In this document: piece by piece, positions 56,024-62,947 of the stretch | How positions within the stretch are numbered: position 1 is the first letter of the stretch | Layout of the letters: each line of letters starts with the position of its first letter | NCBI GenBank assembly: GCA_028278325.1 | Contig: JANQEO010000245.1 | Location: 22,289 to 86,288 of the forward strand | Source: Candidatus Binatia bacterium | GTDB lineage: Bacteria > Desulfobacterota > Binatia > UBA1149 > JAJCZL01 | Length of the DNA stretch: 64,000 nucleotides | Direction: 5' to 3' | Program-made: the position numbers and the translations under genes | Notes under the pieces: model-generated | Seen by the model: the letters and a program-made list of their open reading frames with translations, nothing else | Database searches by the model: none | Told to the model about the DNA's origin: nothing

Positions 56024-57784
56024 TCATTCAACGTACCCTAGGGCACGGAGCTTCTCCTCGACTGCCGGGTCGACCTCGAAGGGCTCTACCTTGGGCTCCT
56101 GAGCCGCCACGGAACGGCGGTGAGAATCCGCGAGCTCGCGGAAGCGCCGGATGACCTGTGTACGCTCCGACGCGATGTTGGATGACTCGTCAGGGTCCAG
56201 AGTTCTATCAAACAAGAATTCCTCGCCGGTCACAGATGCGTGGATATACGCATATTCCGCGTCCCTGACCGAGAGGGCTCCGTAGGGACAAATCTGGAAC
56301 GAATCGCCCCTTTCCTTGCACGAGATCGAATTCTCCTCGAGCTCGCTGAATACCGGGCTCGCCAGGGCACCACGCTCGCCAAGGATCCACGCGGCTCTGC
56401 TTGTCCCGCTGCCTTGCGGCAGAACGGCCTCCTCACCGATGAGCTCGCCGATAGTAGGCGCAACGTCGATCAATCCTATCGGCCCCTGCACGCGCCGACC
56501 GGCCGGCACTAGAGTGGGAGCCCACCATATCAGCGGGACGCGAAGCGTCTCCTCGTACAGGGTCTCGCCGTGACCCAGATGTCCATGTTCGTTGAATTCC
56601 TCGCCATGATCAGAGAACAGCACGACCAGCGTGGAATCCTCGAGCCCCAACTCCGCGAGACTCTCGAACAACTGGCCGACGCGTTCGTCAAGCTCGGTCG
56701 TTTCAGCATTGTACAGTCGCTCTATCCAGGCGAGATCCGCAGCTGACAGGTCGAGATCGCCGAAGTTGTAAGATAGGACCTGAAGGGAACCAAAATCGCT
56801 CTCGTACTGGCCGTCATACGTGCTGATCTCTCGGAGAGCTTGCAGACGCTCTTCCGAGGGCGTGTAGGGCGTGTGCACCTCGTACGTGTGGAGAAACATG
56901 AGGAACGGTGCCTGAGGCCGCTCCTCAAGCCACTCCAACGCGCGTTCGAAAGTTGCTTCCGCCTCGCCAGCGAATTCGGTTGTCCCCCAACCGTCGTGGT
57001 ATCGATCGAAACCTATGTCGAAACCAAAGCCGCTCCCGACATAAGCATCTTCCGTAAACGCTACAGTAATGTAGCCCTGCCGCTGCAGGTCCTTGGCAAG
57101 CGTGGGGGTGTCTCGGGCCAGCCTTACACCTGTACCACCGATCAACCCGTGCACGCTTGGATAGGCTCCGGTAAACAGCGTCGCGTGCGAGCCCAGGGTA
57201 TTGGGGTAATGGGCGTAGGCGTCGACGAAGACGGTTCCCTCCTGCGCGATACGATCGAGATTAGGCGTAAGCCCTCCTTCGTTCCCGTACACTCCCAAGC
57301 GATCTGCTCGCAGTGTATCCAACGACACCAAGAGCACGTTAGATCGTTCTATCGCAGTGGCTTGCGCACAAACCAGAATAGGGCGACTCCAGATCCCCTT
57401 CTCCGGATCATCTCCCTTTACCGTCAATTTGATGCGCTGGAGCAGTCGCGACTCACGAAGCGGCACCGAAATGTCGGTCCACTCCTCGCCGGGCTGAACG
57501 ATGACGCTGTATTCCTCGATCCACGGTTCACCGAACCGATCAGCGCCAATTACGAACTCCAACGAGGCGTCCGGCAGCTGGTTCGTCAAGCCCGCGTGCA
57601 AGATGCAGTCTCGTCCGCGCTCCGCTTTGAGGATCTGCTGCGATCGCCGCGGGAGGATCTCCCTGCTCTCAGAGGCCACAGTTAGGGTCTTGAGTCGGCC
57701 ACCCAAACGGTGCACGCCGGTTCCCTCGCAAGCGGTTAGGAAGGCCAACGGGAGCGCTAGGTAAACTATCGATGAGATCCGCAC
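56024..57784 (-). CDS. Sulfatase-fold lipoprotein with Thr at the nucleophile position
   Basis: Alkaline-phosphatase/sulfatase superfamily hydrolase. The lipobox LTAC puts a lipid on Cys19, so it is membrane-anchored and periplasmic. Residues 25-145 form an extra beta-rich domain, possibly substrate-binding. The catalytic domain begins VLLVSLDTLRADRLGVYG (metal Asp156) and has LFSDHGEEFNEHGHLGHG as the second metal site. The nucleophile segment reads YPNTLGSHATLFTG: Thr196 is where sulfatases have Cys or Ser, and the usual Pro is Gly, so it cannot form formylglycine. A phosphoester or phosphoethanolamine substrate is more likely than a sulfate ester. 586 residues. Confidence 0.8.
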   Translation of the reverse strand: MRISSIVYLALPLAFLTACEGTGVHRLGGRLKTLTVASESREILPRRSQQILKAERGRDCILHAGLTNQLPDASLEFVIGADRFGEPWIEEYSVIVQPGEEWTDISVPLRESRLLQRIKLTVKGDDPEKGIWSRPILVCAQATAIERSNVLLVSLDTLRADRLGVYGNEGGLTPNLDRIAQEGTVFVDAYAHYPNTLGSHATLFTGAYPSVHGLIGGTGVRLARDTPTLAKDLQRQGYITVAFTEDAYVGSGFGFDIGFDRYHDGWGTTEFAGEAEATFERALEWLEERPQAPFLMFLHTYEVHTPYTPSEERLQALREISTYDGQYESDFGSLQVLSYNFGDLDLSAADLAWIERLYNAETTELDERVGQLFESLAELGLEDSTLVVLFSDHGEEFNEHGHLGHGETLYEETLRVPLIWWAPTLVPAGRRVQGPIGLIDVAPTIGELIGEEAVLPQGSGTSRAAWILGERGALASPVFSELEENSISCKERGDSFQICPYGALSVRDAEYAYIHASVTGEEFLFDRTLDPDESSNIASERTQVIRRFRELADSHRRSVAAQEPKVEPFEVDPAVEEKLRALGYVE

Positions 57785-57849
57785 TTTCCGACTCCAGCGG
57801 CTAGAGATACATCAGTCAGCGAAATGGCTCTAGCTCGCTACAGGTCTCA

Positions 57850-57865
57850 GGCACCTGCTGTCACC
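57850..57865 (+). repeat. 16-bp direct repeat, left copy
   Basis: GGCACCTGCTGTCACC occurs here and again, identical and in the same orientation, at 59233-59248. The two copies bracket the beta-lactamase-fold gene. This copy lies in the divergent gap between that gene and the sulfatase gene (57785-57951), which otherwise shows nothing I can name. Confidence 0.5.
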
Positions 57866-57951
57866 GTTTAGATCGGCACGACGCCTAGCCCCCGACCTCT
57901 CGGGGCTACTTGCTTCCTTTATACCGCGGTACATAGTGGAGATGGGTGGGC

Positions 57952-59226
57952 ATGAACGCTGTAGACCTCCTGATTCTCCCGGAAAGGCCCTTCATGGCCG
58001 CGTGCAGCGAAACGAACGACCCTGAGTCGGTGAGCGATCGCGGCGAGGAGATCGCGCCTCACGAAGTGGGACTGACCACCGCCGCCGTCGATCGCATCTG
58101 GCAGGCCGTTCAGTCGCTCTATCGCACGCGGCTATATCCCGCGATCCAGATCTGTATCCGTCACCGCTCCCAGGTCGTTATGAACCGCGCCGTCGGCTTC
58201 GCCTCGGGTACCGCGCCCAACGATCCGCCGGATGCCCGGCGCATTCCCGTACGGGTCGACACACCCTTCCTTCTGTATTCCGCCTCGAAGGCCATGGCCG
58301 CGATGCTGATACACAAGCTCGACGAGCGGAATGAACTCCACCTGGACGATCGCGTGTGCGAGACCATCCCCGAATTCGCATCGCACGGAAAGGACTGGAT
58401 CACGGTTCGACATGTCCTGGGCCACAGGGCGGGGATTCCCAACCTGCCGCCGGAAGCGATGGACCTCGAACTACTTCAAAACCCGGAGGCCGTCGTGGAA
58501 CTGCTCTGCGAACTCGAGCCGACCTCCGTGGCCGGGCGGCGCCTCGCTTACCACGCGATCTCGGGCGGCTTCGTTCTGGGAGAGATAATCCGTCGCGTCA
58601 CCGGCCAGGATGCACGCGCCCTGATGCAGAAGGAGATCGTCGAGCCGCTCGGCTTCCGCTGGATGAACTTCGGCGTAGAGCCGGCGGACGTCCCCGAGGT
58701 CGCGCGCGATGCGCTCACGGGCCTTCCTGTACTGCCTCCCTTCTCCTGGGCGCTCGAGCGTGCACTCGGCGTGGCCTTCGACAAGGTCGTGGAAAAGGCC
58801 AACGACCCGCGCTTCCTCACCGGCGTGGTTCCCGCAGCCAACGTGGTCTCGACCGCGGAAGAACTCTGCGCGTGGTACGAGTGCCTCTTGCAGGGTGGCG
58901 AACTCAACGGAGTTCGCGTCTTCGATCCGCGCACGATCCGGCACGCCACCTCCGAGCAAACCTATCTGGAGCTCGACCTTACCCTCGGCCTGCCGCTCCG
59001 CTACGGCCTCGGATTCATGCTCGGCGGCGAGAGGATCGGCCTGTTCGGCGCGGAGACGCCCCACGCCTTCGGGCACCTGGGCTTCACCAACATCCTCAGC
59101 TGGGCCGACCCGGACCGCCACCTCTCAGTGGCCATCGTCACGAGCGGGAAGTGTTTCCTCAACCTAGGCACCGTCATGCTAATCAACCTGCTCATGCAGA
59201 TCGGCCGCGCTTTCCCCCGACACTAG
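57952..59226 (+). CDS. Serine beta-lactamase-fold hydrolase (class C / esterase EstB-like)
   Basis: Penicillin-binding-protein-like hydrolase. The SxxK motif is SASK in LLYSASKAMAAMLIHKL (about residues 110-113), and the Tyr motif is YHAISGGFVLGEII. The third motif reads HAFGHLGFTN in place of KTG, as in many esterases of this fold. VRHVLGHRAGIPNLPPEA is the typical segment after SxxK. No signal peptide is evident, so it is probably a cytoplasmic esterase or peptidase, not a secreted beta-lactamase. ATG 57952 gives 424 residues; GTG 57946 and ATG 57994 are alternatives. A 16-bp direct repeat flanks the gene on both sides. Confidence 0.85.
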   Translation: MNAVDLLILPERPFMAACSETNDPESVSDRGEEIAPHEVGLTTAAVDRIWQAVQSLYRTRLYPAIQICIRHRSQVVMNRAVGFASGTAPNDPPDARRIPVRVDTPFLLYSASKAMAAMLIHKLDERNELHLDDRVCETIPEFASHGKDWITVRHVLGHRAGIPNLPPEAMDLELLQNPEAVVELLCELEPTSVAGRRLAYHAISGGFVLGEIIRRVTGQDARALMQKEIVEPLGFRWMNFGVEPADVPEVARDALTGLPVLPPFSWALERALGVAFDKVVEKANDPRFLTGVVPAANVVSTAEELCAWYECLLQGGELNGVRVFDPRTIRHATSEQTYLELDLTLGLPLRYGLGFMLGGERIGLFGAETPHAFGHLGFTNILSWADPDRHLSVAIVTSGKCFLNLGTVMLINLLMQIGRAFPRH

Positions 59227-59232
59227 GAACGG

Positions 59233-59248
59233 GGCACCTGCTGTCACC
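59233..59248 (+). repeat. 16-bp direct repeat, right copy
   Basis: Second exact copy of GGCACCTGCTGTCACC, starting 7 bases after the stop of the beta-lactamase-fold gene. Here it is bracketed by CGGGG and CCCCG, so it could also sit in the loop of a hairpin and act near a transcript end. The rest of the gap to the next gene (59249-59404) shows only an AGGAG Shine-Dalgarno at about 59390. Confidence 0.5.
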
Positions 59249-59404
59249 ACCCCGGCCTGCATGATACCCAGAGACCCGAACGGCGCGGACTAGCTCGCCC
59301 CGCTCGTTGACTCGCGGCGCACTGTAACCTTCCGTGCCGACCAGCGTCAGTATTGAGGAGCGCTTGGGCCACCGGCAAAGCCGCGAAAAGGAGTTCGAAA
59401 CACC

Positions 59405-60457
59405 ATGGCAGCAAGGAAGTTGACCGCCCCGCTGATACTTAGAACGGGCCTTTCGGCCCTCCTGGCATTCAGTGCCCTGTCCGCTAGCGCCCAGGCCGCC
59501 ACCATCACTGTGAATGCCGGTGAATCCATCCAAGCGGCGATAGCAGCCGCGAACCCCGGAGACATCGTCGACGTTGCAGCCGGCACGTTTCAGGAGGATA
59601 TCGACTTTCTCGGTAAGGCCATCACCGTTCAGGGCCAGGGCCACACCTCCGTGATCATGGGCAGCGGTACCGGACCCGTTGTTACCATGGACAGCGGAGA
59701 GACCGTCGACTCCGTGCTGGACTCGTTCACGGTCAGCGGCGGAGTGGCAGGCGTCGGAGGCGGCATCTACATCAACGGCGGCGACCCCACGATCGTCAGG
59801 AACGTGGTCTATGGGAACCAGGCAGTTACTCAAGGCAGCGGTATATACGTCGAAGCCTCCAGCGCCCGCATCTACAACAACCTGGTCATGTACAACTCCA
59901 ATGTCGGCGGTGACCCCCACTCCATCGAAGTCGTCGACGCCTCACCGCTCATCATCAACAACACCATCGTGCGTAATGACAGCAACGCCGTGATCCTCAG
60001 AGGCAACTCGCCGGCCGTGGTCATGAACAACATCCTTGCGCTCAACGGGTCCGTACCGGGCGCTGAGCGCCGAGGCCGAGGCATCTGCGACTTCAGCATA
60101 GGCGGTGTCGCCGAGATCCAGTACAACCTGTTTCACCGCAACCGGCGCTCGGCGTTGCTCACCGGCGGCACGGATTACAAGAGGATCTCCAGGGCCCAGA
60201 GGGTTATCGCCCCGCCGCGTCTGGAGGGTAACACGGACGGAAAGCCCAACTACGCGCAGCGGCGCAACCCGGCACGCCAAGGCAGCCGTCGCATGATGGA
60301 AACTTCGTTTGACGACCTCGTCGCCGGTCTGGAACTATCGACTACCGCCAAGCGTCAGCGCGCGACCGACGCCGGTAACCCCGACCCGGCCTTTAACGAC
60401 CTGGACGGCTCGCGCAACGATACCGGCTTCACGGGCGGTCCTTTCGCGGCGCCCTAG
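59405..60457 (+). CDS. Secreted right-handed beta-helix protein
   Basis: A signal peptide (LTAPLILRTGLSALLAFSAL, cut near residues 30-31 after AQA) precedes the start of a pectin-lyase-like beta helix: ITVNAGESIQAAIAAANPGD, then DVAAGTFQEDIDFLGKAITV. Repeats with Asn ladders follow (IVRNVVYGNQA, IYNNLVMYNSN, IINNTIVRNDSN, VMNNILALNGS). The end, NDLDGSRNDTGFTGGPF, is a common cap of such proteins. 350 residues. Probably a polysaccharide-binding or -cleaving surface protein; no catalytic residues can be assigned. An AGGAG lies about 11 bases before the ATG. Confidence 0.82.
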   Translation: MAARKLTAPLILRTGLSALLAFSALSASAQAATITVNAGESIQAAIAAANPGDIVDVAAGTFQEDIDFLGKAITVQGQGHTSVIMGSGTGPVVTMDSGETVDSVLDSFTVSGGVAGVGGGIYINGGDPTIVRNVVYGNQAVTQGSGIYVEASSARIYNNLVMYNSNVGGDPHSIEVVDASPLIINNTIVRNDSNAVILRGNSPAVVMNNILALNGSVPGAERRGRGICDFSIGGVAEIQYNLFHRNRRSALLTGGTDYKRISRAQRVIAPPRLEGNTDGKPNYAQRRNPARQGSRRMMETSFDDLVAGLELSTTAKRQRATDAGNPDPAFNDLDGSRNDTGFTGGPFAAP

Positions 60458-60487
60458 CAGCCCGACCCTACCGCGAGTGGCTTACGA

Positions 60488-60910
60488 CTAGATCACCAAC
60501 CAGGCCGCCCTCAACGCAAGCAGCGCCAGGACGGAGCTGGAGATCACGAAGATCCTCGCTCGTATGGCAACTATGTTGACCGTCGATTGGTAAATGCTGT
60601 GGGCCACACGCAGCAGCACGTACAGCCAGGCCAGGCCGACGCTCAGCCCATCCGACGGAGCCACCACCGCAACCATCAGCGCGACGGCATAGAATAGCGT
60701 CGGCTGTTCCATCAGGTGGTTATAGTTGTGGGCCTTCCACTGGATCTCGTCTGCTAGCACCCCGTCGAGATCGGAGCCACGACCGCCGGCCGTGTTCATG
60801 CTGATCTTGGCCTTTCCAAGTGCGGGTACACGAAGGGCCAACGCCCACACCAGCATGAACAGAGACCATATGACCAAAACGACTGCGGGTTGCAGGATCG
60901 GGTAAGACAT
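60488..60910 (-). CDS. MAPEG-family membrane protein
   Basis: Four membrane helices in 140 residues (LQPAVVLVIWSLFMLVWALAL at the start; LFYAVALMVAVVA; LAWLYVLLRVAHSIYQ; ISSSVLALLALRAAWLV). The MAPEG signature is NHLMEQPTLFYAVAL with LRVAHSIYQSTVN. Relatives include microsomal glutathione transferases and leukotriene synthases, so a glutathione-dependent conjugation or peroxidase role is possible, and gshB lies about 5 kb away. The catalytic activity of bacterial members is rarely known. ATG start. Confidence 0.82.
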   Translation of the reverse strand: MSYPILQPAVVLVIWSLFMLVWALALRVPALGKAKISMNTAGGRGSDLDGVLADEIQWKAHNYNHLMEQPTLFYAVALMVAVVAPSDGLSVGLAWLYVLLRVAHSIYQSTVNIVAIRARIFVISSSVLALLALRAAWLVI

Positions 60911-61042
60911 GGCCGCCTCACTACCGGGGCGACGCCTCTAAGGCTAGATCCATGTACGGTGGTCTCCCGCGAGGCTACACGCCGCCGGGCCGAGGCTGAG
61001 CGTAGTTGTTCCGATAGTTACCCCTGGAAAACGGGCTCATTG

Positions 61043-61084
61043 TTCAATCGAATAAATTCTCTTGACACTCGTTAGTCGATTGAA
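61043..61084 (+). promoter_or_regulatory. Inverted-repeat operator of the TetR gene
   Basis: TTCAATCGA (61043-61051) and its exact reverse complement TCGATTGAA (61076-61084) flank the -35 element with 24 bases between them; the right arm ends directly before the -10. A bound TetR dimer pair here would block its own promoter. Perfect 9-bp arms centred on the promoter are much better than chance for a 42-base stretch. Confidence 0.7.
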
Positions 61085-61090
61085 TAATTT
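61062..61090 (+). promoter_or_regulatory. Promoter of the TetR/AhpD-like/DUF1329 operon, apparently leaderless
   Basis: A perfect -35 TTGACA (61062-61067) is followed after 17 bases by TAATTT (61085-61090), which fits the TAnnnT form of -10 elements. The start codon ATG at 61097 is six bases after the -10, where transcription should begin, and no Shine-Dalgarno precedes it. The transcript is therefore predicted to lack a leader. Confidence 0.6.
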
Positions 61091-61096
61091 CGGCCC

Positions 61097-61708
61097 ATGG
61101 GCACACAGGGAACGCGCGCCGAACAGCGTAAACAGACCCGCGAGCGGATAGTCGAAGCCGCGGCCGCCGCCTTTTCGGACCTCGGCTATCACGGAGCCAG
61201 CACGCGAGAGATCGCCGCAAGGGCCGAAGCCAACCAGGGCCTGATCACCTATTACTTCCGGTCCAAGGATGAGTTGTGGAAGGCCGCGGCAGGCAGGATC
61301 TTCTCTCAGCTCAAGCAGCGACTGGATCAACGGCTGGAAGAAGTAGCGGACGAAGACGCGCGCGAGCAGGCTCGCGAAGCGATCCGCCAGTTCGTGGGTT
61401 TCGTAGCATCCCACCCCGAGCTCTTCCGGCTGATGGTCGAAGACGGGAATCAGTCCAACGAACGCATGCACTGGCTCGTCGATGAGCGGTTACGGCCGAT
61501 GTATGAGGACTTCAAGCGGGTGCATGGTCGGTTTCTGCCAAACGGCTCCGAGAGTACCAGCGCCCACGCTTTCTATGCGATGGCCGGCGCCGCGTCGTTG
61601 ATCTTCGCTGTCGCCCCCGAGTGCCGCCGCCTCACAGGACTCGACCCGACCGAGCGAAGTGCCGTGCAAGCACATGCGGAGTTTCTCGCGCGCATCTTCG
61701 TTCCATGA
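61097..61708 (+). CDS. TetR-family transcriptional regulator
   Basis: N-terminal helix-turn-helix: RERIVEAAAAAFSDLGYHGA followed by STREIAARAEANQGLITYYF and SKDELWKAA (residues about 15-70), the standard TetR recognition domain. The C-terminal ligand domain is helical and unassigned (REAIRQFVGFVASHPELFRL). 203 residues. It overlaps the next gene by 4 bases (ATGA), so the regulator and the AhpD-like redox protein are made together. A perfect inverted repeat on its promoter suggests autoregulation; the inducer is unknown but may be a reactive or lipophilic compound. Confidence 0.9.
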   Translation: MGTQGTRAEQRKQTRERIVEAAAAAFSDLGYHGASTREIAARAEANQGLITYYFRSKDELWKAAAGRIFSQLKQRLDQRLEEVADEDAREQAREAIRQFVGFVASHPELFRLMVEDGNQSNERMHWLVDERLRPMYEDFKRVHGRFLPNGSESTSAHAFYAMAGAASLIFAVAPECRRLTGLDPTERSAVQAHAEFLARIFVP

Positions 61709-62934
61709 GCGAGCAGCCTGTCAACGTTGGTGAGTTCGACTACGGTGCCTCGGGCCTGCCCGTGCGCACAGAGCTCAGCGATACGAACCGTCGAACCTGG
61801 CAAAGACTCGGTAAGCCCGGCAACTGGTGGACGGGTGCGGAACGCATCGCCATCGCCGCCGAGACCCGAAACGCAAGATCCTGCGATCTTTGCGTGGCAC
61901 GCAAGGCCGCGCTCTCGCCGGAAGCCGTTCAAGGCGGCCACGCCGTGGTCGCTGAGCTTCCCGACCCTTCCCGCGACGCCGTACACAAAGTCGTTATCGA
62001 TCAGTCACGCCTCAGTCGTGAATGGGTCCAGCGGTTGGCTGAGCGAGGGCTCAGCGATGGGCACTACATCGAGCTGCTCGGCATCGTAGTAGCCGTAGTC
62101 AACATAGATACGTTCCACTACGCGCTCGGTCTGAAGCTCCCTGACCTTCCAAAGCCGAGCGCGGGCGACCCGACGAACTACCGTCCGCAGGGGCTTGTGG
62201 AAGATGAAGCCTGGGTTCCGATGCTCGCCAGGGGAAAGGAATCGTCCGCCGACGCCGACCTCTTCGCCGACCTGCCGCATGCTCCCAACGTACTTCGTGC
62301 GCTGAGTCTGGTCCCGGACGCCGTACGCTGCCTCAGAGACCTGGAATCGGCCTACTACTTGGCGCCCGTGCATGCCGTCGACCCCACCGACAACGGCGGC
62401 CGTGCGATAAGCCGCAGGCAGATCGAATTCCTGGCCGCACGCGTTTCAGCCCTCAACGAGTGTTTCTATTGAACGTCTTCGCATGCACTGCTGCTCCGTG
62501 CGAGCGGCGAAGCCGACAAGGTTCCTTCGAACGTCTCGGCCGTAGCCGGCAACGGCGAAGCCGCTTCGAGCGGCGTGCCCCACGCCGAGCAGCTCCGCAA
62601 CTTCACGGACAGCGTGGTCCGTCGCGACGAAGCAACCCTGGATAGCGCGAGGGAAGCGTTGCAAGCCGTCATCGGCGACGCCGGCCTGGTCGATGCCGCG
62701 GCCGTAGTCGGGGGCTTCGAGCGTATGACGCGCGTCGCCGACGCCACAGGCATTCCACTGGACGCTCCTGTGAATGCATTGAGCGCGGACATTCAAGAAG
62801 AGCTGGGCTTGCGCGGTTTCCGCTCAGCGGCTGCTTCAGCACGGCCAAGTGCCGTCGCAGCGACGGTCGCGAGGTTTCTTCGACCCGTGGCTTTTCGAGT
62901 CGCCGCTGCGGTCGCCAGGCGTGCTCAGCACTAG
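61705..62934 (+). CDS. AhpD/carboxymuconolactone-decarboxylase-like protein with in-frame TGA (predicted selenoprotein, CxxU)
   Basis: Read as 409 residues with TGA (62470-62472) taken as selenocysteine 256. The first AhpD-like unit has NARSCDLCVARKAAL with C60xxC63. The second has NECFY-U-TSSHALLLRA, where AhpD-like proteins usually read CFYC with a nearby His; so C253-F-Y-U256 and H260 form the redox centre. After the TGA the same frame stays open for 153 codons with plausible protein (HAEQLRNFTDSVVRRDEATL, IPLDAPVNALSADIQEELGL). A hairpin follows at SECIS distance. Standard calling would stop at 62472 (255 residues). Alternatives: a Cys-to-stop mutation or a sequencing error. Likely a thiol or peroxide redox enzyme. 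Confidence 0.75.
62477..62512 (+). promoter_or_regulatory. SECIS-like hairpin after the TGA codon
   Basis: C80-G-C, U84-G-C-A-C88 pairs with G98-U-G-C101 and G102, G104-C-G106 (last two digits of 62480-62506) with one A-A mismatch, closing a 9-base loop UGCUGCUCC at 62489-62497. An alternative outer stem is CTTCGC (62477-62482) with GCGAAG (62507-62512). The loop begins 16 bases after the TGA and has G at its second base; both fit published rules for bacterial SECIS elements as I recall them. Folding was done by eye. Confidence 0.6.
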
Positions 62935-62947
62935 GGAGGGTCTGAGG

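Noticed and set aside
62470..62472. Treating the TGA as the true end of a 255-residue protein.
   Set aside because: The protein would end in the middle of a CxxC motif, leaving NECFY as its last residues, while the same frame continues with family-like sequence. This remains the null model to test, not the preferred call.
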